A stretch of 64,000 bases of DNA from NCBI RefSeq assembly GCF_014649395.1, contig NZ_BMSY01000010.1:240297-304296 (forward strand), in the 5' to 3' direction. A program made the translations under genes and the position numbers. This stretch comes from Streptomyces aureoverticillatus (GTDB lineage: Bacteria; Actinomycetota; Actinomycetes; Streptomycetales; Streptomycetaceae). Positions 42,146-51,075 of this stretch are shown here, one piece after another; position 1 is the stretch's first letter, and every line of letters begins with the position of its first letter. The notes under the pieces are model-generated. The model was given only the letters and a program-made list of their open reading frames with translations, was not told where the DNA came from and ran no database searches.

Positions 42146-42218
42146 CCGGAACGCGGGAGCGGGCGCCGCGCGACCGGCGGCGCCCGCCCGCTCAGCCTCC
42201 CGAAAGGGCCATAAACGC

Positions 42219-43463
42219 ATGGAGCAGTACGAGCCCGACCCCCTTTCCCCGGCCCAACTGGCGGCCATGCACCGCGGTATGAGGAGCGGCCGGGCAGCGC
42301 TCACCCGCCGTTCGCTGCTGCGCGCCTCCGGCGGCGGCGTGCTCGCCGCGGGCGGGCTCGGGGCCCTGAGTGCCTGCGGCATCCCCGCGGCGGGCAAGGG
42401 CGAGGGCGGCATCGCCGCCGACGACCGCTCGGCCAAGGAGAAGCGCGTGAACTTCTCCAACTGGACCGAGTACATGGACGTCGACAAGAAGGAGCGGCGC
42501 CCGACCCTCGACGCGTTCACCGCGCGCACCGGGATCAAGGTCAAGTACACCGAGGACATCAACGACAACAACGAGTTCTTCGGGAAGATCAAACCGCAGC
42601 TCGCCGCCGGGCAGGACACCGGACGCGACCTGATCTGCGTCACGGACTGGCTCGCCGCCCGCCTGATCCGCTTCGGCTGGGTGCAGAAGCTCGACCCGGC
42701 CCAGCTGCCGCACGCCTACGCCAACCTGTCCGCCCAGTTCCGCTCGCCCGACTGGGACCCGGGGCGCGCCTACTCGTACCCCTGGACCGGCATCTCCACC
42801 GTCATCGCGTACAACAAGAAGGCGACCGACGGGGAGAAGATCACGTCGGTGTCGCAGCTCCTCGACGAGCCGAAGCTCAAGGGACGGGTGGGGTTCCTGT
42901 CCGAGATGCGCGACTCCATGGGCATGGTGCTGCTCGACCTCGGCAAGGACCCCGCGAAGTTCTCCGACGACGACTTCGACGCGGCCGTCGCGCGGTTGCA
43001 GAAGGCCGTCGACAAGAAGCAGATCCGCCGCTTCACCGGCAACGACTACACCGCCGACCTCGACAAGGGCGACCTGGCCGCGTGCGTGGCCTGGGCCGGG
43101 GACGTCGTCCAGCTCAAACTCTCCAACCCCGACATCGAGTTCGCCATCCCGGACAGCGGCTACCTGACCTCGACGGACAACCTGCTGATCCCCAACAAGG
43201 CACGCCACAAGCGCAACGCCGAACGGCTCATCGACTACTACTACGAGCCCGGACCCGCGGCCCGCCTCGCCGCCTACATCAACTACGTGTGCCCCGTGGA
43301 CGGCGTCCGCGAGGAGCTGGCGAAGATCGACCCCAAGGCGGCGGAGAATCCGCTGATCATCCCCGACAAGGCCATGGCCGCGAAGTCCCACGCGTTCCGC
43401 TCCCTCAGCCCGAAGGAAGAGGCCGCGTACGAGGGGAAGTTCGCGAAGCTCACCGGTTCCTGA
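42219..43463 (+). CDS. potD: Polyamine ABC transporter substrate-binding lipoprotein
   Basis: Binding protein of the PotABCD-type importer. The N-terminal RSGRAALTRRSLLRASGGG suggests twin-arginine export, with lipobox SAC. The mature part has VNFSNWTEYMDVD, YTEDINDNNEFFGKI and FTGNDYTADLDKGD. 414 residues. ATG 42219 has a weak AAAGGG ribosome site. About half the residues match the lone copy at 32.6 kb by eye, so one arose from the other by duplication or both from a common ancestor. Confidence 0.93.
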   Translation: MEQYEPDPLSPAQLAAMHRGMRSGRAALTRRSLLRASGGGVLAAGGLGALSACGIPAAGKGEGGIAADDRSAKEKRVNFSNWTEYMDVDKKERRPTLDAFTARTGIKVKYTEDINDNNEFFGKIKPQLAAGQDTGRDLICVTDWLAARLIRFGWVQKLDPAQLPHAYANLSAQFRSPDWDPGRAYSYPWTGISTVIAYNKKATDGEKITSVSQLLDEPKLKGRVGFLSEMRDSMGMVLLDLGKDPAKFSDDDFDAAVARLQKAVDKKQIRRFTGNDYTADLDKGDLAACVAWAGDVVQLKLSNPDIEFAIPDSGYLTSTDNLLIPNKARHKRNAERLIDYYYEPGPAARLAAYINYVCPVDGVREELAKIDPKAAENPLIIPDKAMAAKSHAFRSLSPKEEAAYEGKFAKLTGS

Positions 43464-43512
43464 CGCCCGCCCTTCCCACAGCGGTACACCTCGACCTCCT
43501 CTGGACGCCAAC

Positions 43513-44676
43513 ATGACGAATGCCACCGCACCCAAAGAGCACAGTGGCGACGTACGCCTCAGCGGCATCAGCAAGACCTACGGCTCCTTCACGGCCGTGC
43601 ACCCGCTCGATCTCACCGTGCCCCAGGGCTCGTTCTTCGCGCTGCTCGGCGCCTCCGGCTGCGGCAAGACCACCACGCTGCGCATGATCGCCGGCCTGGA
43701 GGAGCCCAGCACCGGCACCGTGTGCCTCGGCGAGCAGGACGTCACCGCGCTGCCGCCGTACAAGCGGCCGGTGAACACGGTCTTCCAGTCGTACGCGCTC
43801 TTCCCGCACCTCGACATCTTCGAGAACGTCGCCTTCGGTCTGCGCCGGCGCGGCATCAAGTCCGTGAAGCAGCAGGTCGGCGACATGCTCGACCTGGTCC
43901 AGCTCGGCGAGCAGGCCCGCAAGAAGCCGCACCAGCTCTCCGGCGGCCAGCAGCAGCGCGTCGCCGTGGCCCGCGCGCTGATCAACCACCCCAAGGTGCT
44001 CCTCCTCGACGAGCCCCTCGGCGCCCTCGACCTCAAGCTGCGCCGCCAGATGCAGCTCGAACTCAAGCGCATCCAGACCGAGGTCGGCATCACCTTCGTG
44101 CACGTCACCCACGACCAGGAGGAGGCCATGACCATGGCCGACACCGTGGCCGTGATGAACGGCGGCCGCGTCGAGCAGCAGGGCGCCCCCGCCGACCTGT
44201 ACGAGAACCCGCGCACCACGTTCGTCGCCAACTTCCTCGGCACGTCGAACTTCATCGAGGCCGAGGTGGCGGAGGCCGGCGGCGACGACGTCGTCCTCAA
44301 GGCGGGCGGCGGGAAGCTGACGCTGCCCAAGGCCCGATGTACGGCGCCCGCCACCACCGGCGGCAGGGTGCTCGTCGGCGTACGCCCGGAGAAGATCTCG
44401 CTCACGCACGCCGACGACGCGGGCGCGATCCCCGACGGCCGCAACCGCATCACGGGCCGCATCGCCGACTCCAGTTTCATCGGCGTCTCCACGCAGTACG
44501 TCGTCAACAGCCCCGTCTGCGAGGCCTTCGAGGTGTACGCGCAGAACATCGAGCGCGACCCCCGCCTCGTCCCCGGCGCGGACGTCGTCCTGCACTGGAA
44601 CCCCGCGCACACCTTCGGCCTGGACGCCGACCAGGACGCCGAGGCGGGCGTCGAGAAGGTCGAGGAGGACGCGTGA
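43513..44676 (+). CDS. potA: Polyamine ABC transporter ATP-binding protein
   Basis: ATPase of the importer. Walker A GASGCGKTT near 45-53, signature LSGGQQQR, Walker B VLLLDEPLGALD, switch His in VHVTHDQEEAMTMAD, then a TOBE-type C-terminal domain (VGVRPEKISLTH). 387 residues. The last four bases overlap the potB start (GTGA). Confidence 0.95.
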   Translation: MTNATAPKEHSGDVRLSGISKTYGSFTAVHPLDLTVPQGSFFALLGASGCGKTTTLRMIAGLEEPSTGTVCLGEQDVTALPPYKRPVNTVFQSYALFPHLDIFENVAFGLRRRGIKSVKQQVGDMLDLVQLGEQARKKPHQLSGGQQQRVAVARALINHPKVLLLDEPLGALDLKLRRQMQLELKRIQTEVGITFVHVTHDQEEAMTMADTVAVMNGGRVEQQGAPADLYENPRTTFVANFLGTSNFIEAEVAEAGGDDVVLKAGGGKLTLPKARCTAPATTGGRVLVGVRPEKISLTHADDAGAIPDGRNRITGRIADSSFIGVSTQYVVNSPVCEAFEVYAQNIERDPRLVPGADVVLHWNPAHTFGLDADQDAEAGVEKVEEDA

Positions 44677-45596
44677 CGGCCCCCGTCAAGGCGCCCGTCG
44701 AGGACGCCCCGGCCCCGGCGGCCAAGCCCCGCAAGCGCGGCCGTCTCGTGCCCTACTGGCTGCTGCTTCCCGGCATCCTCTGGCTGCTCGTCTTCTTCGC
44801 GCTGCCCCTCGTCTACCAGGCGTCGACGTCCGTACAGACCGGCTCCCTCGAAGAGGGCTACAAGGTCACCTGGCACTTCGCCACCTACTGGGACGCGCTC
44901 GGCGACTACTGGCCGCAGTTCCTGCGCTCGGTCGTCTACGCGGGCGCCGCGACGATCCTGTGCCTGCTGCTCGGCTACCCGCTGGCGTACCTGATCGCGT
45001 TCCGCGCGGGCCGCTGGCGCAATCTGATCCTGGTCCTCGTCATAGCGCCGTTCTTCACCAGCTTCCTCATCCGTACGCTGGCGTGGAAGACGATCCTCGC
45101 CGACGGCGGCCCGGTCGTCGGCGCCCTGAACAGCCTGCACATCCTGGACGTCACCAGCTGGCTCGGCGCCACCGACGGCGACCGCGTCCTCGCCACCCCG
45201 CTCGCGGTGGTCTGCGGACTGACGTACAACTTCCTGCCGTTCATGATCCTGCCGCTCTACACCTCGCTGGAGCGCATCGACAGCAGGCTGCACGAAGCCG
45301 CCGGCGACCTCTACGCCCGGCCGTCCACCACCTTCCGCAAGGTGACGTTCCCGCTGTCCATGCCGGGCGTCGTCTCCGGCACCCTGCTCACCTTCATCCC
45401 GGCGGCGGGCGACTACGTCAACGCCGACCTGCTCGGCTCCACCGACACCCGCATGGTCGGCAACGTCATCCAGACGCAGTTCCTGCGGATTCTGGATTAC
45501 CCGACGGCGGCCGCGCTCTCCTTCATCCTGATGGCCGCGATCCTGTTCATGGTGACGTTCTACATCCGCAAGTCGGGGACGGAGGATCTCGTCTGA
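44673..45596 (+). CDS. potB: Polyamine ABC transporter permease
   Basis: Six-helix permease of the PotB/PotH type after a 25-residue soluble arm rich in Pro, Ala and Lys. The coupling loop is HEAAGDLYARPSTTFRKVTF. 307 residues; GTG start overlaps potA by four bases and the stop shares one base with potC (TGATG), so stoichiometric translation is likely. The PAAGDYVNADLLGS motif is typical of polyamine permeases. Confidence 0.95.
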   Translation: MTAPVKAPVEDAPAPAAKPRKRGRLVPYWLLLPGILWLLVFFALPLVYQASTSVQTGSLEEGYKVTWHFATYWDALGDYWPQFLRSVVYAGAATILCLLLGYPLAYLIAFRAGRWRNLILVLVIAPFFTSFLIRTLAWKTILADGGPVVGALNSLHILDVTSWLGATDGDRVLATPLAVVCGLTYNFLPFMILPLYTSLERIDSRLHEAAGDLYARPSTTFRKVTFPLSMPGVVSGTLLTFIPAAGDYVNADLLGSTDTRMVGNVIQTQFLRILDYPTAAALSFILMAAILFMVTFYIRKSGTEDLV

Positions 45597-46408
45597 TGGC
45601 CGTTCTCTCGGCATTCTTCCGCTGGCTGCGCAGGAATCTCGTCGTCCTCGCCGGACTCGTCACGCTCGCCTATCTCCTGCTCCCCAATGTCATCGTCACG
45701 GTCTTCTCCTTCAACAAGCCGAAGGGCCGTTTCAATTACTCCTGGCAGGAGTTCTCGACGGACGCCTGGAAGGACCCCTGCGGCGTCGCCGACATGTGCG
45801 GCTCGCTGTCGCTGAGCCTGCAGATCGCGTTCTGGGCGACGCTCGGCGCGACCGTGCTCGGCACGATGATCGCCTTCGCGCTCGTGCGCTACCGCTTCCG
45901 GGCGCGCGGCGCCGTGAACTCGCTGATCTTCCTGCCGATGGCGATGCCCGAGGTGGTCATGGCCGCCTCGCTGCTCACGCTGTTCCTCAACATGGGCGCC
46001 CAGTTGGGCTTCTGGACCGTCCTCATCGCGCACATCATGTTCTGCCTGAGCTTCGTCGTGACGGCCGTGAAGGCGCGCGTGATGTCCATGGACCCGCGCC
46101 TGGAACAGGCCGCCCAGGACCTCTACGCCGGTCCGGTGCAGACGTTCCTGCGGGTCACCCTGCCGATCGCGGCGCCCGGGATCGCCGCGGGCGCGCTGCT
46201 CGCCTTCGCGCTGTCCTTCGACGACTTCATCATCACGAACTTCAACGCCGGATCGACTGTGACATTCCCCATGTTCGTCTGGGGATCCGCGCAGCGGGGC
46301 ACGCCCGTTCAAATCAATGTGATCGGTACGGCGATGTTCCTGATCGCGGTCCTTCTCGTCGTGGCAGGAATGCTCATCGGAAAGCGCCGCGCCAAGAAAT
46401 CTCTCTAA
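45596..46408 (+). CDS. potC: Polyamine ABC transporter permease
   Basis: Second permease of the heterodimer, PotC/PotI type. Six helices, coupling loop EQAAQDLYAGPVQTFLRVTL, and the family end SFDDFIITNFNAGSTVTFPMF. Two cysteines in DPCGVADMC face the outside in the first loop and could form a disulphide. 270 residues, coupled to potB by TGATG. Confidence 0.95.
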   Translation: MAVLSAFFRWLRRNLVVLAGLVTLAYLLLPNVIVTVFSFNKPKGRFNYSWQEFSTDAWKDPCGVADMCGSLSLSLQIAFWATLGATVLGTMIAFALVRYRFRARGAVNSLIFLPMAMPEVVMAASLLTLFLNMGAQLGFWTVLIAHIMFCLSFVVTAVKARVMSMDPRLEQAAQDLYAGPVQTFLRVTLPIAAPGIAAGALLAFALSFDDFIITNFNAGSTVTFPMFVWGSAQRGTPVQINVIGTAMFLIAVLLVVAGMLIGKRRAKKSL

Positions 46409-46431
46409 GAGCTCTGAAGGAGTTGGAAATC

Positions 46432-47853
46432 ATGGCCCCTGGCGCCATGACCCGCCGCTGGACCAAGTCTCTCGCCGAGGCCAAGCCGCTCTCGTTCTGG
46501 CTCGACGACCCCGGCAAGCCCGACCCCGAACCCGCCCTGGTCGGCGACGAGCGCTGCGACCTGCTCGTCGTCGGCGGCGGCTACAGCGGCCTGTGGACCG
46601 CCCTGATCGCCAAGGAACGCGACCCCGGCCGCGACGTCGTCCTCGTCGAGGGCCGCGAGATCGGCTGGGCCGCCTCCGGCCGCAACGGCGGCTTCTGCGC
46701 CGCCTCCCTCACCCACGGCGTGCCCAACGGCCTGGCCCGCTGGCCGAACGAGATCGCCAAGCTGGAGGAGCTGGGCGCCCGCAACCTGGACGAGATCGAG
46801 GCCGCCGTCGCCCGCTACGGCATCGACTGCGACTTCGAGCGCACCGGCGAGATCGACGTCGCCACCCAGCCCCACCAACTCGCCGAACTGCACGAGATGT
46901 ACGAGGAGATGGACGCCCTCGGCCTCACCGGCGGCGCCGAACTCCTCGACGAGGACGAGCTGCGCGAGCAGGTGAACTCGCCCACGTTCCTCGGCGGCTT
47001 CTACGACCGCGACGGCGTCGCCATGCTGCACCCGGCGAAGCTCGCCTGGGGCCTCAAGCGCGCCTGCCGCGACCTCGGCGTACGCGTCTACGAGAACACC
47101 CCGGCCCTCCGACTCGCCGCACCCGGCGCGGGCATGGCGATCCGCACGCCCTACGGCCGGGTCCACGCCCGCCAGGTCGCCCTCGGCACCAACGTCTTCC
47201 CGTCCCTGGTCAAGCGCGTCCGCCCGTACACCGTCCCGGTGTACGACTACGCCCTCATGACCGAGCCCCTCAAGCCGGACCAGCTCGCCGCCATCGGCTG
47301 GCACAACCGCCAGGGCCTCGGCGACGCGGCCAACCAGTTCCACTACTTCCGGCTCTCGGCCGACAACCGCATCCTGTGGGGCGGGTACGACGCCGTCTAT
47401 CCGTTCGGCGGCAAGGTGCGCGCCGAGTACGACCACCGCCCCGAGACGTACGCGAAGCTCGCCGGGCACTTCTTCACCTGCTTCCCGCAGCTGGAGGGGG
47501 TGCGCTTCACCCACGCCTGGGGCGGCGCGATCGACACGTGCTCGCGCTTCTCGGCGTTCTTCGGTACGGCGTACGGGGAGCGGGTCGCGTACGCCGCCGG
47601 GTACACCGGCCTCGGCGTGGGGGCCACCCGGTTCGGCGCCGAGGTGATGCTCGACCTGCTCGCGGGCGAGCGCACGGAGCGCACCGACCTGGAGATGGTC
47701 CGCTCCAAGCCGCTGCCGTTCCCGCCCGAACCGTTCGCCTGGGCCGGCGTGACGCTCACGAAGTGGGGGCTCGCGCGGGCCGACGAGAACGGCGGCCGGA
47801 GGAATGTCTGGCTGCGGGCGATGGACAAGATGGGGCTCGGCTTCGACAGCTGA
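46432..47853 (+). CDS. FAD-dependent amine oxidase (gamma-glutamylputrescine oxidase-like)
   Basis: DAO-fold flavoenzyme. The FAD-binding motif VVGGGYSGLWTALIAKE is near 50-66 and SGRNGGFC, typical of the PuuB/gamma-glutamylputrescine oxidase group, near 90. A C-terminal GYTGLGVGATRFGAEVML closes the FAD site. 473 residues, ATG 46432 after AAGGAG. Last gene of the operon; it would turn an imported amine or its glutamylated form into the aldehyde that the first gene of the operon oxidises. No glutamylpolyamine synthetase is in the window, so the exact substrate is open. Confidence 0.88.
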   Translation: MAPGAMTRRWTKSLAEAKPLSFWLDDPGKPDPEPALVGDERCDLLVVGGGYSGLWTALIAKERDPGRDVVLVEGREIGWAASGRNGGFCAASLTHGVPNGLARWPNEIAKLEELGARNLDEIEAAVARYGIDCDFERTGEIDVATQPHQLAELHEMYEEMDALGLTGGAELLDEDELREQVNSPTFLGGFYDRDGVAMLHPAKLAWGLKRACRDLGVRVYENTPALRLAAPGAGMAIRTPYGRVHARQVALGTNVFPSLVKRVRPYTVPVYDYALMTEPLKPDQLAAIGWHNRQGLGDAANQFHYFRLSADNRILWGGYDAVYPFGGKVRAEYDHRPETYAKLAGHFFTCFPQLEGVRFTHAWGGAIDTCSRFSAFFGTAYGERVAYAAGYTGLGVGATRFGAEVMLDLLAGERTERTDLEMVRSKPLPFPPEPFAWAGVTLTKWGLARADENGGRRNVWLRAMDKMGLGFDS

Positions 47854-48010
47854 CGCCACTGCCGACGGCATTTGTCCACCGGCGTACGCCCGCATGGTTC
47901 CGCGACCCGCTTCACTACCACTCAGTAGCCGAACCCGCGTAATGCCCGGCCCCCAGGCCCCTCTCCCTCGTGACACGCGTATCCGTGACACACGAGAGGA
48001 AGGTTGTGCC

Positions 48011-48565
48011 ATGACGGGCTCGGGGCCTAAGTCGGCGGTTGAGTGGTTGGTGTCCGTGGCGCCCGATCCGGAGGCCTGCCGCTGGGAGTGGGAGCGCAAC
48101 CCCCTGGGGGTAGCCCTGCTCCCGGCGGGCCGGCTCTGGGACGTGCTCATCCTGCCCGGCGAGCTGGGCTATCCCACGCTGGACGTGCTGACGCGGGTGG
48201 TGGACCGGCCGGGTCCGGTGCTCGCCGACTTCGGCGACTCCCGGATGGGGTTCTTCGTGCCCGCCGGGACGGTCGCGCGCTGGGTGGGGACGGGGGTGCG
48301 CGGCGCGGGCCGCGGCACCTGGATCGTCGTGCCCTTCCCGGGGCGGTCCACCGGCGGGGTGCGCTGGCTGATCCCGCCGGACGGCTCCGGCACGCTCGTC
48401 GACCCCGCCCTGCTGGAACTCGCGATGCACGAGGCGGCGGCGTCGCTGGCACGGGAGCCGGGCGCGGGCGACGACGACGGTTCCGGGCGCGACGAGCGCG
48501 ACGAGCGCGACGGGGGCGACGAGGGCACGGGCGAGGACGACGGCCCCGGGCGCGACGAGGACTGA
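48011..48565 (+). CDS. Uncharacterised protein with acidic/arginine repeat tail
   Basis: 184 residues, not recognised with confidence. The first 140 residues form a compact domain (AVEWLVSVAPDPEACRWEWE, LWDVLILPGELGY, MGFFVPAGTVARW, GTWIVVPFPG) that faintly recalls the N-terminal part of bifunctional primase/polymerase-like proteins of streptomycetes. From about 147 the sequence is a repeat of Asp, Glu, Arg and Gly (DERDERDGGDEG), surely disordered. GAGGAAGG lies seven bases before ATG 48011. Upstream, CGTGACAC occurs twice 15 bases apart (47969-47991). Confidence 0.65.
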   Translation: MTGSGPKSAVEWLVSVAPDPEACRWEWERNPLGVALLPAGRLWDVLILPGELGYPTLDVLTRVVDRPGPVLADFGDSRMGFFVPAGTVARWVGTGVRGAGRGTWIVVPFPGRSTGGVRWLIPPDGSGTLVDPALLELAMHEAAASLAREPGAGDDDGSGRDERDERDGGDEGTGEDDGPGRDED

Positions 48566-48617
48566 GCGGCGTGTCGACGCGAGAGCCGCGCGGCGGGAGG
48601 CGGTGCTGCCCGAACCC

Positions 48618-48646
48618 TTGACAACCGCATTGGTCTGGACCATCTT
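48618..48646 (+). promoter_or_regulatory. Chitinase promoter with DasR-type operator
   Basis: TTGACA at 48618-48623 and CATCTT at 48641-48646 with a 17-base spacer. Between them 48629-48644 carries the palindrome TGGTCTGGACCA, which differs in one base from the core of the DasR-responsive element (ACTGGTCTAGACCAGT) known upstream of chitinase and GlcNAc genes. DasR bound there would block polymerase, with release by glucosamine 6-phosphate. Confidence 0.82.
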
Positions 48647-48705
48647 GAGCGCGTCCCGCTCCGTAACCTCCACGATCTCCAACACCCCCACCGCCGGAGG
48701 CAGTT

Positions 48706-49863
48706 GTGGACCGCTCGCGATTCCGCTCACCCCTGCGCAGACCCCGACTTCTCACCGCGGCGGCGGCTCTCGCGCTCGCGGCGTCCGGCCTGCTCGCCGC
48801 GCCCAGCACGGCGGATCCAAGGTCCGGGGAGTCCCAGGACCGCGCCGCGGCGCTGCCCGCGCACGCCCTCGTCGGCTATCTGCACACCAGCTTCGCCAAC
48901 GGCTCCGGCTACACCCGCCTCGCGGACACCCCCGCGAGCTGGGACGTCATCGACCTGGCCTTCGGCGAGCCGACCTCCGCCACGTCCGGAGACATCCGCT
49001 TCGCCCTCTGCCCGAAGACCGAGTGCCCGAACGTCGAGACCAAGGACGAGTTCAAGGCCGCCGTCAAGGCCAAGCAGGCCCAGGGGAAGAAAGTTCTCCT
49101 CTCCGTCGGCGGCCAGAACGGCCAGGTGCGGCTCACCACCGCGCAGGCCCGCGACACGTTCGTCTCGTCCGTCTCCGCGATCATCGACGAGTACGGACTC
49201 GACGGCCTCGACATCGACTTCGAGGGCCACTCGCTGTCGCTGAACGCCAATGACACCGACTTCAGGAACCCCACGACCCCGGTGATCGTGAACCTGATCT
49301 CCGCCGTGAAGTCCCTCAAGGCCAAGTACGGCTCCGGCTTCACCCTCACCATGGCCCCGGAGACGTTCTTCGTGCAGCTGGGCTACCAGCACTACGGCCC
49401 GGGCCAGTGGGGCGCCGACCCGCGCGCGGGCGCCTACCTGCCGGTCATCCACGCCCTGCGCGACGACCTCACCCTGCTGCACGTCCAGGACTACAACTCG
49501 GGCCCGATCATGGGCCTCGACAACCAGTACCACCAGATGGGCGGCGCCGACTTCCACATCGCCATGACGGACATGCTGCTCGCCGGCTTCCCCGTCAAGG
49601 GCAACACGGCCGACGTCTTCCCGCCGCTGCCCCCGGAGAAGGTCGCCATCGGCATGCCCGCCTCGGTGAACGCGGGCAACGGCCACGTCCCCACGGCCGA
49701 GGTGAACAAGGCCCTGGACTGCCTGACGAAGAACACCAACTGCGGTTCCTACCGGCCCCACGGCAAGTGGCCCGCCCTGAAGGGCCTGATGACCTGGTCC
49801 ATCAACTGGGACCGCTTCAACAACTGGGAGTTCTCGAAGAACTTCGACAGCTACTTCGGGTGA
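48706..49863 (+). CDS. Secreted GH18 chitinase
   Basis: Hydrolyses chitin outside the cell. Sec-type signal over about residues 1-36 (LLTAAAALALAASGLLAAPS). The GH18 barrel follows, with the catalytic DGLDIDFEG near 166-174 and the substrate strands VLLSVGGQNG and LLHVQDYNSG; the family end is GLMTWSINWDRFNNWEF. 385 residues with no added chitin-binding or fibronectin domain. GTG 48706, after GGAGG, is the start. Promoter carries a DasR-type operator. Its 3' end overlaps the convergent PAP2 gene by 47 bases. Confidence 0.94.
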   Translation: MDRSRFRSPLRRPRLLTAAAALALAASGLLAAPSTADPRSGESQDRAAALPAHALVGYLHTSFANGSGYTRLADTPASWDVIDLAFGEPTSATSGDIRFALCPKTECPNVETKDEFKAAVKAKQAQGKKVLLSVGGQNGQVRLTTAQARDTFVSSVSAIIDEYGLDGLDIDFEGHSLSLNANDTDFRNPTTPVIVNLISAVKSLKAKYGSGFTLTMAPETFFVQLGYQHYGPGQWGADPRAGAYLPVIHALRDDLTLLHVQDYNSGPIMGLDNQYHQMGGADFHIAMTDMLLAGFPVKGNTADVFPPLPPEKVAIGMPASVNAGNGHVPTAEVNKALDCLTKNTNCGSYRPHGKWPALKGLMTWSINWDRFNNWEFSKNFDSYFG

Positions 49864-50665
49864 TCGTCAGGACCATGAGCTGGAGCAGGATCGCGCCCAG
49901 GCACCAGCTCCCGAGGACGTCCAGCGGCCAGTGGTAGCCGCTGCGGACCAGGCCGAAGCCCACGCCGACGTTCAACAGGGCGCAGCCGATGACCAGTTCA
50001 CGCCGGGCGTAGGTGCCGGTCACCAGGGGGAGCAGGAGGAGGGCGGCCGCGCCGTAGGCGACGGTGGCGGTGGCCGTGTGGCCCGAGGGGTAGTAGCCGC
50101 TGCCGTCCATGCCAGGCGGGGCCGCGCGGTCGACGGCCAGCTTCAGGGGGATCACCAGGACCGGGACGGCCACCATCGCGAGGACCGCGGTCAGGGGCGG
50201 CAGCCACCAGCGGAAGGCGCCGGCGCGGCGGGCCCGCCACGCGGTGTACGCGACGACCAGGGCGAGCACCGGCACCGCGACCGTCATGTTGCCCAGGTCC
50301 GCGAGGAGTTCGGCGGCGGCTTCGGGAAGCCGGCTGTCGGTGAGGGCGCGGCCCGCGCGTTCGTCGAGACGGCGCAGCGGGCCGTCGACGGCCGCCTGCC
50401 AGGTGCACAGCGCGAAGAGGAGGACGCTGCCGAGCAGCAGCCAAGTGGTCGGCCGCCTCGGAACAGGGGGGGTGGTTCCGAGGCGGCCGAGAGGACCGGG
50501 CTGCCGCACGCCCCGGGGGGTTTGGGGCGGGCGGCCATCCGATCGGTGAGGAGTTCCGGAGCCATTGGCTCCAGGTGTGTGCGCGAAGGCACGCCCAGGG
50601 CGGGGCTGGGGAGGCTCCGACCCGGTGTCGCTCGCAGTCTCCTGCGAGCGGGGTGTTTCTCTCAT
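49817..50665 (-). CDS. PAP2 family phosphatase
   Basis: Membrane phosphatase of the PAP2 type (lipid phosphates or undecaprenyl diphosphate). The three catalytic parts are present: KLAVDRAAPP, YYPSGHTAT and SGYHWPLDVLGS. Six helices between about 73 and 265. The first 70 residues are a Pro/Arg/Gly-rich soluble arm and the exact start is uncertain. The last 16 residues (after VLTIT) are Ser/Arg-rich and encoded antisense to the chitinase end, so the original stop may have been lost. Confidence 0.88.
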   Translation of the reverse strand: MRETPRSQETASDTGSEPPQPRPGRAFAHTPGANGSGTPHRSDGRPPQTPRGVRQPGPLGRLGTTPPVPRRPTTWLLLGSVLLFALCTWQAAVDGPLRRLDERAGRALTDSRLPEAAAELLADLGNMTVAVPVLALVVAYTAWRARRAGAFRWWLPPLTAVLAMVAVPVLVIPLKLAVDRAAPPGMDGSGYYPSGHTATATVAYGAAALLLLPLVTGTYARRELVIGCALLNVGVGFGLVRSGYHWPLDVLGSWCLGAILLQLMVLTITRSSCRSSSRTPSC

Positions 50666-51075
50666 CTGCAGAAACCGTACGTCAGGAGTTGAAGGGCCAA
50701 CAGTCGGAAGGACATCCCGTCATGGGGCTCCCACACGTTCTTCACAGGCCCTGACCGTCACCCCAGGTCATGGCTTCTACACCGCGTGAGGTCCGTACAT
50801 GTCTGGGCTTGCTCCGGCCGTTTTTCGACGCATACGGAAGCATTTCGCATGCGTACGGAAGCATACGGAGCGGGGGCCGCCCCCTGGTGGGACGGCCCCT
50901 GCTCCGCGCGTCCTGCACGGCTCGGCTAAGCGCTCCGCTGGATGTGCCACACCATGCCGTCGCGACCCCGCGGGTGCGTCGTGGCTGGGCGCGCCCGCGC
51001 GGCGGAGCCGCATATGTCAGGGCCCCGCGCCCCTTCAGGGCGCCATCGAACCGCAGTCGTCTTCACCAGGACCGC
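50666..51075. repeat. Intergenic region with direct repeats and a dispersed element
   Basis: 410 bases without a gene. Around 50828-50875 TACGGAAGCAT occurs twice, with further GCATACGG and GCATGCGTACGG variants, a possible binding array. From about 50930 to 51046 the DNA looks like a repeat I recall between genes of many streptomycetes. It ends in the hairpin GCGCCC-CTTCA-GGGCGC, and 51023-51043 is identical to 29467-29487. The hairpin stands 33 bases past the gabT stop and may terminate it. Confidence 0.65.
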
